Shown piece after piece: positions 1 through 12,116 of a stretch of DNA of 64,000 nucleotides (the first letter of the stretch is position 1; every line of letters begins with the position of its first letter). The stretch comes from Allium sativum (lineage: Eukaryota; Streptophyta; Magnoliopsida; Asparagales; Amaryllidaceae): positions 32,663,159-32,727,158 of the forward strand of contig CM060909.1 of assembly GCA_030737875.1 (NCBI GenBank), in the 5' to 3' direction. A program made the translations under genes and the position numbers. The notes under the pieces are model-generated. The model saw nothing but the letters and a program-made list of their open reading frames with translations. It was not told where the DNA came from and ran no database searches.

Positions 1-66
1 TTTATTTTTAACTGTAAACTCTAAATTAATTTATATTCTAAATGTCAAAAATTCTGGTTCGTTACA
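1..66 (-). repeat. Element D, LTR1 (end of the 3' LTR; cut by the window edge)
   Basis: Read on the minus strand, an LTR begins with TGTAACGAACC at position 66 and runs out of the window. The same sequence recurs at 37675-37740 (LTR2) with few changes. It is preceded, in minus orientation, by a purine tract and a TTCGAGGACGAA-like motif, the usual arrangement just before the 3' LTR of plant Ty3/gypsy-derived elements. Only 66 bp are visible. Confidence 0.8.
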
Positions 67-103
67 GCCTCCTCTATTTAAAACTTTTCGTCCTCGAAAA
101 GGA
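67..103 (-). other. Polypurine tract region of element D, first internal unit
   Basis: On the minus strand this reads a cgaggacgaaaag-type motif, then an A/G-rich stretch ending AGAGGAGGC directly before the LTR start TGTAACG. Plus-strand priming tracts of gypsy-type elements look like this. The same arrangement occurs at 37741-37780. Confidence 0.7.
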
Positions 104-1060
104 GATTTGTAGAATTTATGCTTAAGTAAAATAATTCTTTTTATAGAATTTACTAAAACCAAAAATATAAACTTATTAAATTAAAGCACTTACAACATTA
201 ATCAAACGATTCTTAATGGATTAAACACAAATTGTATCATACACTGAATTGGTAAAACTTCTTATATCAAAACTATTGTAAGCAAAATGTAAATCGTTGT
301 GTAAAATTAAATAACGAAATTTGCTATATGGTGTTAAAGAAAGCTATGTCCAAACTACAAAATAATTGAGTGGAAGTAGTTTAAAATGGTAAAGTTTTTG
401 GAAATTAGTCAATTTGATCAAAATCGGTTTAGAAATATCCAAGGGATTAATATAAGTTAGTCTTAAAAGTTACAATAAAATTGTCGAACATAAGAAATTT
501 TAGAAAACTTGGTAGAAAATAGATAATTCCTTAAAATAGTAAAATAATATAAGTAAAAGAACTTAAAGTGGGAAAGTCATTGGTTCACGCAAAATATAAT
601 AGTTAGTTAAGTAAAATGAATAAACTCGATAAGTTAAATTAAAATACTATACAAATTTGATATCATAAATTTCAAACATTAGAAAGCTTCAAAATGATTT
701 CTCCGAACTTAGAATCCCATTTTACTTCAACCATTGAAGTACTACAAATTTCTTTTTATATAGAATCATACTTCGCTTCGGGATTTCAAAACAAAAATCG
801 CTTTAAAAACTTCAACTATATATGATGACTAGAAGCCTAACAAGTCCATCGTCGTCCTTGCTAATTTTAGACATGCATTGATCAGGCGCGTGACTAAAAT
901 ATACGAGTACTAAATATACTTGTTTCAACTTCTCGTCAAAAATTCTATTTATTTCCTCAAGTTTCCCATGACAAAGGCCTAAGGGCAGCCTATTGTACGC
1001 AATAATATAGATAAGTAAGGTCGCTCCTGACACCTAAAGCAGACCATCATCGCGGGTTCT

Positions 1061-1330
1061 CAAGCGAAGTGTACATCACGGTCATCGTCTAGACACGGAC
1101 CCCCAAGCACAAAATCGCGGAGCACATATATCTCTCGGTTTTCATCCAGACACAGATACCGTATATGCCTAGGTTGCTCTTCCCAAATACCATCATCGAG
1201 GGATCCCAAGCGAAGTGCATCTCACGGCTTTTGTCTAGACACGGACCTCCAAGTAAAAAATTGCGGAGCACATATAACTTGGTTTTCATCCGGTCACGGA
1301 TACCGTATATGCCTAGGTTGCTCACCTTAA
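1061..1330. repeat. Two-copy tandem repeat, period about 146 bp
   Basis: Units start near 1061 and 1207. Each contains caagcgaagtg, cagacacggaccyccaag-like and accgtatatgcctaggttgc segments. The corresponding repeat in internal region 2 is at about 47970-48240, so the duplication predates the duplication of the internal region. Confidence 0.7.
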
Positions 1331-4285
1331 ATCACGCACGTCCTTCTTTTAGTCACGGGTCCCCCGAATCCATGAAAATATATCAAATCATTTCATATCC
1401 CGAAGTTGTAAATTATTTCGCCACAATAATTCGCAAATACTTTCAATTATAGTATTGTTGTTTTTCAGACATTTCAAATATCGGGATTCAAGTCGTCGAA
1501 AATTTCTTAGTTCATAAATCAATTTATAAACTATTTATCATATCCAAAATAATTTGGAAAACAATTCCAAACAATAGAAAATACAATTTCAATTTACAAA
1601 CATACAACTTGTGCTTTATATTTTGAAATTAATGATCTTATTTAAACATTTTAATTCTTTTAAAATTCTTTAGATTAAAGGCTTTAAGGATCATTACATC
1701 AAGCTTTATAAATTTCAATTTATTTCGAAATAATACTTTCGACAATTATGCATAAGTTGATTATTTTATAAAAGTTTCATACAACCATGAAATTTTCCTT
1801 TTAACAATTTAGAAATCAAATTTGATCCACACGATTTTATTATCGTTCTTTCAAATTAAGTTAGCTTTTCAAATTTTAAAAGCTTATGAAAATCGTTTAT
1901 AATCTATACATATGTCAATTAGATCAAATTTCCATTTTCAAATGGTTTCAAAACATTTTGGTGATTTCTAAAGTTCATAATATAAAATCTTCAATCAGCG
2001 TCTTTAGAAATCATTTACAAATTCATAAAATCGAGTTCTTTCCTTTTAAATATTATTTCCATATCTTATTTCAAAATCCTTTACACCATCATATAGGATT
2101 TATATTCATTCTCATTTCAAATATTACACCTTGTTTGAAAAGTTCGCATTTCCTATCATTGGGAAAATCTTTCATTTTAAATTAAAATACCATCACGCTT
2201 CCGCTACGCACTCGGATTATGCGCATATTCAGACTATTATAGGTAAGCATTTTAAAACATTGATTTCAAAATTTCTGGAATAAAATCCTCAAAGTTAACA
2301 TTTCAAGGTCCAAATCTGACTTGCATAAGTTGGAATCTATATTTCAATTACTTTTAGTTACTACGAAAATCCCATTTACTAAGGTTCCATTACATAATAT
2401 CTTAGACAATCAAAATTATCTAGTTTGAATTCAAACATGGTTTCACACGGCACGAAGGGGTATACATGGATCGAGTAAAAATTTCATGCACCCACGTAGG
2501 GATGCCCAAAGAGAAGTTTAGTATCAAAATGAACATCGCATGGTATAATAGTTCGAATCAAAATACTTGGCCAAATTCATAATACAAAGGATATGGAAGT
2601 CATTACTTGAGAGCGAACGGTTCGAGTTTAAATGGTTATCCTAGGCCAAGATGGGAAAGTCAAATGTATGCAAGGATACCAATATTGGCAATTCAATCAT
2701 GGGATACTCGAATTCATAAAATTTCTCTTGGGTAAATCTTATTCAAAAATTCCCTTTTTCCTTTGCGTCGCAAGTGATTATTTGTCAAGTAATTTTTGTT
2801 CAATTCATTCTTACCATTTCAATAGGGGAAAAGCAATTTCTCCCCCACTTAGACACTTATTATAATTCGAAATAAATGCGATTTCAAGATCTGAATTATG
2901 GGGCAGTATTCTCATCATATCTTAATTACGATTACTTAATGCATATGCTCACTTACGCGCATCGTACAAATTTCACCTTCCTTACATTTCATATAAGTTT
3001 CGAGGCTTGAAAATTCCATCTAGTTCGAAAATCTTTTTTTTATTCGTAAATCAATTTGGTATCCAATATTATTTCAAAATCTAATTCCTTATTCAAATTT
3101 TTGTTATAAAACATCATTTTTGATTTGCACTTATGCCACATGTATCGCTCTTTGACTGAATCTTCATACTTAATTTATTTGGACCAAAATTTCTTGAATC
3201 AAATCGCATATACATCCATATAGTTCAAGTAAAATAGTCACATGGAATAAAACATATTTGAGTAAAAGATAGGATAAAATTATAAACCAAATAAAATAGT
3301 TACATATAAGTAAATTTAGAAAACATGTTAAGGTAAAATAGTAAAATTAATTTGAATACATTTAGTATGAAATAGGTAGATGGAAATATGGTTTAGTACA
3401 CATATAGCAAGGACATAAGGTAAAAGCTTCACAAATTATAAATCGAACAAGATAATTTTGTAAAATAATTTAAGTAAAACTCTAATAGTTTCAAAGAAAT
3501 TAATTTGATTTGAGATAAATGAAAAGGTTAAATAAAGTCAAAAATATAAATCGTTAAAACACTAATTTAGTCAAACTAGAAGGTTAAATATAAATATAAA
3601 AGAGTTTAAGCCAAACAAAGAATATATTAAATAAAAGTTAAATAAACAAATTTAGTAGAATAATATGTTCAAATAAATTGATTAAATATAAAAATTTAGG
3701 AAAGTAGAAATAAAGCATATATACGAAATAAATAATTTTGGTAAAATAGTTTAAGTAAAACAATATTATTTAGCTTAAAACAATTTGCAAAATATGATTA
3801 CATTCAAACCAATAATGATAGAATATATTATAAGTACTTTGTTACCAATTTAATTCCGATTCGTTTCAGATTCAATGCCGATTTAGCTCACGTTCCTACC
3901 ATCGTTCCTCAAACTAGTACCGTCAACTCCGCTTCGTCAAGTTATTTTTCGAAAATCCGTGCTCGTCTTTGATTTTCACAAAATCTCTTTCAAAAATCAC
4001 TTGGAAGATTTCATACACTTGGAAAATACAATTCATGTAGTTGCTTATTTTCTTTGAAACTTTCAAAAAAAAACTAGACAGTGCTTTTCAAAAAATTTTA
4101 CCGCAAAAAGGGCCTTTACAAAGTTTATGATTTTCGAAAATAATTTCCTTCAAAACATTTTATTTTTCAAACTCTTTCAAAATATTTTATTTTTCTGAAA
4201 TCTGCGGATTCTACCATTAATTCTAAGGTATTTCTAACTTATCTCTAATGAGTTTTTAAATCGAATAAGCCAAGCTTTGTATAAA

Positions 4286-4301
4286 CCTGGCTCTGATACC
4301 A
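4286..4301 (-). other. Primer binding site of element D (tRNA-iMet type)
   Basis: On the minus strand this reads TGGTATCAGAGCCAGG, the standard plant initiator-methionine tRNA primer site, two bases after the LTR end (TGTAACGATCC on the plus strand at 4304). It fixes the element's orientation as minus and the 5' LTR as lying to its right. The second copy near 50935-50950 carries two changes. Confidence 0.9.
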
Positions 4302-4303
4302 GA

Positions 4304-5492
4304 TGTAACGATCCGGCATTTTGATCGCCTCAAATTAGTATTTAAGCCAACTTAAAACGTTCAAGATGCCAAATTATTTTTGGCTTACACGGTTTAAAAA
4401 GAATCAATACAGAATCTCATAGTACAAAAATTGCAGCGGAATAAAAATTCTCATAAATATCAGAGTTTTACAAATTTGTATAGCGGAAGTTAATATAAAT
4501 TTATACGTAAATTTTAATGAACCAAAATTTACTCTTTTATTTTTTTCTCGAGCTTAGCGTGTGCATGCTTCTCCATGTCTTCACGTCCTTTCCCGTTTTG
4601 CGAGCTGATATCTCTAACCTGGAATACTTAGGACCTGACCCGAGTGTCCCATGCAAAATACACAAAACATCCGAGTCAGGATTAAACTTATATCAAGTTA
4701 GCACACTTCGATGAACACGTAAATATAATTGTTTAACCCAACATATTTATTAAACAAATTTGAGCATATTACCCATGGCTGCGCCAAATCATACCAAACT
4801 GATCGTAGAACATGTATGAGGCAAACAGGCGACAAGTGACATTTCAGCAACATGTATAAACAAATGACAGTAATTGTGTGTATAAGACAGCGGAATTCCA
4901 AACTGCATAAGTCTAGAATTAGTGACCCATGCGAGATGTAGTACTAAAGGAAATGTGGCATATTACAAAATGATTGGTAAGATCCGGTTAAGATATGGGT
5001 AAAATTTTGAAAGCAGCAATGGTTATTGAGCCCAAGAGCAATGATAAATGGTGACAAACATCTCTATCTTTCTCAATTTTCCATGGCTTCTAAAGTAAGG
5101 GAGAATATATGCAGCAAATATCACATGCAGGCCCATGTAGGAAGGTATTCCAACACTAATAACACAACAATGCAATAAATACGGTAAGGCAACAAGGGTA
5201 TGAACGACCACTACACATAGTAGAATGGTACAGTATTGCCAGGAAAACTAGGAGCCAAGCACGCAAGTACCATGCTCAACATAGGCGATTTCGACTCTTC
5301 GAAGAGACAAGAGCACGCATGCATAAAGATGGGGTTGTGTATGAATTAGTGATGCCTCACAACAGGGAACACACTGGAGTTGTACTCATGCATGGTGAAA
5401 GGGAAATTCTTAGAAAAGAAAATAGTTGCAGTCAAAGATATAGGTATTAATTACTATAATCCTAATAATAACAGGTTTGTGCCCATGCAAAC
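4304..5492 (-). repeat. Element D LTR2, proximal piece
   Basis: This is the part of LTR2 next to the primer site. It matches LTR3 through 4697 and is unique in the window after that. I see no gene in it; the short open frames carry no recognisable motif. It ends in caaac, the TSD of element A. Confidence 0.65.
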
Positions 5493-5914
5493 TGTAACGA
5501 CCCAGATTTTTGAATAATTTATTTTAAATATTTAATATAGTTTTAAATATTTTGTTGATAATATAAATGATATTTTATATTGAATTATCAATATAATATG
5601 GTTATTCTAATTATACGTTCAGATTAAATTTTAGATTTTTATTCAGTTCAGTTCATAATAATGTTACAGTGTTGAAAAGTCAGTGGATACGTTAAAATAG
5701 CGGTTCAGATTTACGGGTTAAAGACCACAAGATATTTTAATTCAAATTATAATATTTTTAGTGTTTCATCAGCCGATCTAAGTACATACTCGCATCATCC
5801 TATACTTTCATTTCGCAGACCTTAATTACCTCGAGCTAAAAAAATGGCCTCCTCTTTCGTTAACAAGCCAACAAGGATTTAAATGGCGATGTACGTCTGG
5901 TTCCCTCTTCCTTT

Positions 5915-5923
5915 TATATAAAA
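5915..5923 (+). promoter_or_regulatory. TATA-like promoter in element A 5' LTR
   Basis: TATATAAAA follows a CT-rich stretch (ccctcttcctttta) and precedes a G+C-richer leader. The same sequence is at 12539-12547 in the 3' LTR. Transcription would be expected to start about 30 bp downstream, near 5950. This is inferred from sequence only. Confidence 0.55.
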
Positions 5924-6758
5924 CGCGACGCCTCCCTTTTGTTTTGCCATTCTCCACTCCTCAGAAACAATCCAAAGCTTCGGTAAAATTAAAAGGGGAT
6001 TTCCCTCTTCAATCCCTAGTATCAAATCCAAGAATTTCGAATTAAAACCGTATGCTCAATTTAGGGTTGCTGAAGTTCGATTTTGGGGCTTTGGTCATCA
6101 TTCGAAAACTGGAGCGAGGCGGTAGGGGTATCGCGATCCATTTTGGAGAACAGTCGACATCGTAGAAGGCGGTGTTGGATGCTTCAAAAGGTACGGATGT
6201 AACATCGAAATGATGATTGGGTAGGGAGGCACAACGCATACCTCGGAGGAAGCGACATTCGATTTTCGTAAATCTAGAAATGGGTAAACTGATCGCGCTT
6301 TTCTCGAGTTGTGCGTTGGAGCATCAGAAGTCGGGATGTATCATTGAAGGAGTTCGATTCCGTCATTTGCGAGCTAGAATTCGCGTTCGATGATGTTGAA
6401 GGTTTCATGATTCTTGCAGTAGAGTATTTGGACTTGGTTTGTTAAGGAGTTTCAGCAGTGAAATTCATGGTTGCAATTTCAGTTTAAACGAAGTTGAATC
6501 AAAGTTCGGCATTTGGAAAGAAGTGAGGAGTTGAGGAAATTTGGTGCTATTAAAATTGATCGATGAGGGACTGAGGTAAACTAGGGCTTGTGGTGCTCGG
6601 AAGTAGCTTTTCTGAGTTTTGTTTCAAGGGTTAGGCGAGATATTGCAGTAGCAATAAGACAAGGATACATCGAACAAAACCATTTGTGTAGAGTTGAAGC
6701 CGTGGGAAATGACGAAAAGAGATTGGTACAAGTACAAATAAAAGAAGAAGAAAATCCA

Positions 6759-6779
6759 GGTGAGTAAATCTCACTCACC
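6759..6779 (+). promoter_or_regulatory. Splice-donor-like hairpin in element A LTR leader
   Basis: CCAG|GTGAGT is a strong plant 5' splice-site consensus, with the cut at 6759/6760. It lies in an inverted repeat with stem GGTGAGT/ACTCACC (7 bp) and loop AAATCTC. The 3' LTR copy is at 13383-13403. Element B has the same arrangement on the minus strand at 42453-42470. No acceptor can be assigned. Confidence 0.45.
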
Positions 6780-7199
6780 TTTAAAATTATTTTTATTTCA
6801 TTAAAAATAAATTGTTTGTTGCTTGTTGAATGTTTTCTGGTTGTTTCACATATATTAGTTATTTAGGCTATTATATATATATATTGGGTTGATTGATTGG
6901 TTGAATTCCCGCAGTCTCATTAGCGGATGCCCGCAGTTTCATAGCGGATGATTACCCTATACGCCCCACGCTATGATTAGTGGATGACCTTCTATACCGC
7001 GATATTCTGCCCCGAAGCAGAATGGGTATTATTTATGTGCTAACATCTGTGGATGCAGGAAAAACAGGTTGGAGGAATCCAACTGGATTCCTCAAAAATA
7101 TATTATCTGTTTGTTTATTTGTCTGCATATATATTGTTATATATGATGTGTTAGAAAAATAAATAATTGGTTGCTTTGTGTGTTTTATCACTGGGCTTA

Positions 7200-8420
7200 A
7201 GTAATGATATTTTAAAATATCGTAAAAAGGATATTTGAAATTTAAAAAGGGAAATTCTATTTTTAAATAGAATTTGAATTTTGAATGGGAATAAAAATAT
7301 AAACTTGTTTTGAAAAATAAAACAAGTAGTTTCTTTTTAAACGAAGCTTATAAATAGTTCTTTTATAACGAAGTTATAAACGAAGTGAAAAGAATTATCA
7401 TTTGATAATTCAGAAATAGGAATACAAGTGTTTTGAAAATATGATTCAAAAGGAAATTTAAATATGGAAATTTGAATTCCAAAAGGAAATGGAGAATTTG
7501 AATTCAAATAGAAAAGGAAATGGAAATTTGAATTCAAAAAGAAAAGGAAATAGAAAATTTGAATTTAGAATTCAAATAGAAAACCCAAGGTGGATTTGAA
7601 TGTAGAACTTTCAAATGGTGTTTGAATATAGAGAATTTGAAATAGAATTTCCAAAAAGAATTTGAAATAGAATTTCAAAATAGAATTTTCAAAAGAGAAT
7701 TTGAAATAGACTTTGAAAATAGATTTTCAAAGAAGAATTGAATAGAATTTGAAATATAGTATTTCAAGGAAGAATTCAAATGTGAAATTTGAATAGAGAT
7801 TTGAATTGGGATTCAAATATGAAATTTGAATTGAGATTGAAATAGAAATTCAAGTGTTAAATTTGAACATGAAATTGAATATAGAAATTCAAGTAGAAAT
7901 TTGAATATGTAAAATTCAAATTAGAATTTGAAATAAACTTTGAAAATAGGACTTCAAAGTAAGAAGTGGAAATAGGATTTCAAAATAGGAAATCCAAATA
8001 AATTTTGAAATGGAATTTGGATTTTTAAGAAGTTCAAATGGATTTGAAATAAGGAAAATTCAAATGGGTTTTAAATAATGTGTTTTAATAAAGAGGATTT
8101 AAATATAAGAATTTAAATAGAATTCAAATGGTGTTAAATATAAATTCAAACAAAACTCAAATGGAGTTTAAATAGAAGGAATTTGAATAAGAGGAATTTG
8201 AAACATGGTATTTGAATTCAAAGGAAGTAAATGTGGTACTTGAAGTTCAAAGTAAAATGAGTTTAAATATTTGAAGTTCAAAGAGACTTAAAAATGGAAT
8301 TTGAATTCAAATAGTTGAAATAGAATTTGAATATAGAATTTGAATTAGAATCGAATTGGAATTTGAATATAGACTTCAAATATAAATGAAATAGAAGATC
8401 AAAAATATTTGTTGAGTCGG
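7200..8420. repeat. Fuzzy A+T-rich repeat block in element A LTR
   Basis: About 1.2 kb consists of degenerate repeats of gaatttgaaat / agaatttcaaa words, with A-runs and T-runs recurring about every 10-12 bp. Copy 2 is at 13824-15044. The corresponding parts of B and E do not show this pattern, so it is an expansion particular to A. It has no coding capacity. Confidence 0.7.
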
Positions 8421-11025
8421 AAAAATATGTTTGATATATATTAAAAATAAAATCAGAATGGAGTTGAAGTCATTTCAAAGAAATTTAGAAGTTTAAAAGT
8501 TTATATATATAAATATGATTAAAACGAACTCGCCGCAGCGCTGCAGTTCGTAAATTAGCGATTCGAACTTCAATTGAGTATACAGAACGCAATTGAAGTC
8601 GAAATTCTTCGAAACCAGAAACGTCAGGACCGATTTGATAATAGTTTTCTAATGAAGGAGAAAAATATGAATTTCGTCGTATAGATTTTGAGTTATGTCA
8701 AAATCAAATTTTCAGAAAAGCAGCGCCAGAATCGTTTTAAAATCATTATGGTTTATTTAATATTATAAAAGGATTTTTTTAACAAATAAAATCCGAAGTT
8801 TTCTATTTAGAAAATTTCAGACTTGAGTTATAAAATATATGCGAATTCAAGTTGTGTAAATAAATATGATTTTTGAAACAGAAACCAGATTTTGATTTTA
8901 CTAATTTGAACGGAAATTAGTTAAATGAGATTTTGAATGGATATTGAACTTTAAATAAGAAAATTCGATTTGAAATTTATATTCGAAATAGAAAAGAGAA
9001 CTAGAATTGAAATTGAAATTCAATTTGGTTATGAACGAGTTAAACATTTTGTTTGAACATGTTATGTTCAACAAAGAAGTGAATTAGGCAAAAAGGCTAA
9101 TTAAAGAATAATTGAGCGAAACTGAATTCAAATGATTCAAGTTTGAATTCAAACGAATGGATTGAGTTGAATTGAATTAAAAACAGGTGAACAGGTGTTA
9201 AACAGATATGGGATGGAGTATATGAAGATTTTTATTTATGTGCTCGAAAAAAGGTACATGTTTAAATTCATATATGAGATTTATGCGCCGTATCGGCAAG
9301 CCGCTTGGCTTTTTCTTTTTCTTTTTGAGAATAGAAGATACCGGGATGCCATTTGAAATTTCCCGATGCTCCCGATACAGGGGAGGTTATGGCGAATTTT
9401 TCCGGAAATTTAAGGAGTTAGAATATTTTTAAGGAATTTGACAATTAGAAATCTATATATCGATATATAGAATTCGACAAGGAAACGAAATCAAAAATAT
9501 CGAAAAGAGGCAAGATGATTTTTGAAATATTTGGATAACAAATATTGATAGTGGAATGGAGAAGAGATTTAATTAATGAATATTAATTAAAGGGCCCAGT
9601 GATTTGTTTGATATGTTGATTGAACACTTGTTTTTATTCGATAGTTAAATCACAGACTATCGAAGTTTTGACCATCGTTGTCAATATGGAGAGACCGGTT
9701 GGATCATTATCCGAAGAACCACTCCGTATCGGCATAAGCGTTGCGAACCCAGTATGCTGAATATATTGAAGACGAAGTGAAGTGCAAGGGCTTTTCTAGT
9801 AATAGAAATAGTGCCTTCGGTTTCGTTCAATCCCAGAACGAACGTAAATGGACGAATGTCTGACAGAGTATTTCCAATGATCAAATGGGTTGGTCTGTAT
9901 GAATATATATGGTTGCAACGGATTTATCCCTTAGCATAATATCCAGAATATTTGTGCAAACTCGACTAGTGATTAACGGATCTGACGATGTGGCATTCAA
10001 AGTGATTGTGTTATCAATGAATGGTAAGTATGCGTAGCCTCAGGCCTCAACAACCGGGAAAGGACAAAAATCGGGCAGGCAGCATGGCTATGTGGGTCGC
10101 ACCCATTAGGGTGTATAATCACCTATCTAGAGAAATTCCTTTTGTTTCTAAATCTATCGATTCTGCCCATTCGGGAAACGGTGGTTTGAGTCCAACCGTT
10201 GGTGATATACATTCGATACACTCAAGCGAAATGAGTGGTCGGTCATGTGTGGGCCGGGTTGCAAGATGTTCTTGTTGAACCCAGGTGTATTTGCCTCTAG
10301 AGATACACAGTCGGAAGGTGGTTCCATACCTTGTCATGTTGGAAATCCAATCTCCAATACGCGCCATGCGGGTTTTGATTTTATAATATATATGTGGAGC
10401 GTGAGATGCAAGCGTTCTGCTATTTGGTTATTTACTTGATGTAGACATTATTATAATATCACTGGATTTTCATATCAAAGTGTTTGGGTTATAGTAAGGT
10501 AAAAACCGTCCATGTTTATGTGTGGGCTGGTCTTACTATTATCTTTTCTTTTGAAAAGAGTTTTGAAAGTTAAACAAGTGGTTGGAGTTTACTCACACCA
10601 GTCCCATGACTGACCCAGAGTTTATTTTGTTTTGTTTTCCCTAAACTCTTGGGTGCCCAAATTTGTACGGCCAGTCAAGTGTTTCAGGCTTTTACAGATA
10701 CACTTGGAGGAGCTTGAAGCAGGAGGCTTCAACGTTAGTTATTTAGAGTTACTTCCGCTGAATCAAAATGTTATGTGTACTCCGATGATGGTATGTATTT
10801 ATGTACAAAACAGATTTGTATTTCAAAGCTTATGTTATATAATATATTTTATTCGTTCCGCTGTGAGTTTGTGATCTTCGTTTTCTTCTATTCTAATATT
10901 TCTTTCTTTCTATTTCTCATCCTCTAACTTCTTTCTAATAATGAGTCGTATTTCTGTGTTATTTGAGTTGGACGTGTGGTGTTTTTAGTCAACTCAGATA
11001 GCACGGATTTGCGGGTCGTTTCAGT

Positions 11026-11042
11026 TGGTATCAGAGCTTAGG
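11026..11042 (+). other. Primer binding site of element A (tRNA-iMet type)
   Basis: TGGTATCAGAGCTTAGG begins two bases after the LTR end. The first twelve bases match the initiator-methionine tRNA 3' end; the rest departs from the usual CAGG. Confidence 0.9.
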
Positions 11043-12083
11043 TTGAGTGAACACCTAGGCTTGTGTGGCATGTGCTCATTAGAGATAGGGTCAGTAGTAC
11101 CCTAGAATGAGTTGAGTGTATATATGAGAGAGCGTATTTGTAAGTTGATAAAAATTTGTTTTATATTGTGTTGGCTAGTCTGTTGAGTGGTTTATGAATT
11201 CTGGTCGAATCGTGGGACGCCACGAAGTCGATAGGGATTTCTAAACACTGGGACAGAGAAATTCGACATGGTATTGTTTTAAATGGGTAAATGAAATAAT
11301 TTTACCCAAATTCCTATTTTGATATAGAAAGAATAATTTTCTGAAATTATTATTATATGGATGTGTTGATTGTTAGGATTATAATCAAACAAGATTATAA
11401 AATTTGAATGGTTGTATATAACCAAAATAGAATTTGTATAAGAATTAAATATACAAATGAGATGAATTAGAATTTAATTCAAACCAGAATTAAGAATTCA
11501 AAATCCTGGGAAGTTGAAAAATATTTTTCAAAGTATATTAAAATAATATAGATTTGTTTTAAAGGATTTGAAAGAAAATCATGGATTTTGAAATAATAAG
11601 GCACTGAACTCACTTCAGTCGCTGGGAAATAATTCTGATGATGACTGCAGCTTCATCAGTATTCATTTTCGAGTTCTAAGTGACCAATGGCTACCTTAGA
11701 AAAAGTTTTGATGGGAATTTGTTTGAAAGAAAACAAGTGGTTTGAAAATTTAAATGTTTTGAGTTTTAAATGAAAATAAATATGTATATATTTATGGGAT
11801 TTCAAAAGAATTTGAAAAGAAACCCAGGGATTTGAATTCTGGAATTGAAATTTAACTTAAACAAGTTAAATGGGTTGAAGTGAGTGAATTGATTAAAATC
11901 AATTTGAATAGGTTATTGGAATATAGATTGGATATAAATGGATTGATCGTAGATCATTCGAATCAAATGTGTAAAGACCAAAAGTTTTGGTTGGAGTTAA
12001 TTTATTGAATTATGAAGAGGTGAGTTTCAACATAAAGGAGTTTGAAAAGTAATGGATTTGTACCATTTTCCTATCTTAGCAAT

Positions 12084-12116
12084 TTCGAGGACGAAATTAT
12101 TTTAAGGGGGAAAGAA
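12084..12116 (+). other. Polypurine tract of element A with conserved TTCGAGGACGAA
   Basis: ttcgaggacgaa (12084-12095) is followed by tttaagggggaaagaa (12101-12116), which abuts the 3' LTR start TGTAACGACCC. This arrangement is characteristic of plant Ty3/gypsy elements and supports gypsy ancestry although no gene is present. Confidence 0.88.

Larger units (their letters stand above)
67..4303 (-). mobile_element. Element D, internal region 1 (non-coding LARD-like)
   Basis: This 4.2-kb A+T-rich stretch lies between a polypurine tract (left) and a tRNA-iMet primer site (right), so it is the internal region of a minus-strand LTR element. No open frame resembles gag or pol; the longest frames are about 100 codons and show no motif. 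It is repeated, roughly 90% alike by eye, at 37741-38594 plus 47830-50952, where about 230 bp near 3130-3360 are missing. The absence of coding sequence over the full length makes it a large retrotransposon derivative that would depend on proteins from another element. Confidence 0.75.
5493..11023 (+). repeat. Element A 5' LTR (5531 bp)
   Basis: The LTR runs from TGTAACGACCC to GGGTCGTTTCA. It contains a TATA-like promoter about 420 bp in, a leader of about 800 bp ending in a splice-donor-like hairpin, a long A+T-rich segment of fuzzy gaatttgaa-type repeats (about 7200-8420), and a 3' part whose terminal 400 bp are shared with elements B and E. Open frames inside are short, differ between strands and match no family. 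LTRs of this size are at the upper end of what is known in plants. Confidence 0.93.
11024..12116 (+). mobile_element. Element A internal region (1093 bp, non-coding)
   Basis: This is everything between the two LTRs: primer site, about 1.05 kb of A+T-rich DNA without an open frame of 60 codons, and polypurine tract. There is no zinc knuckle, protease, reverse transcriptase or integrase motif. A packaging or dimerisation signal would have to lie here or in the LTR leader, but I cannot point to it. Confidence 0.85.
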
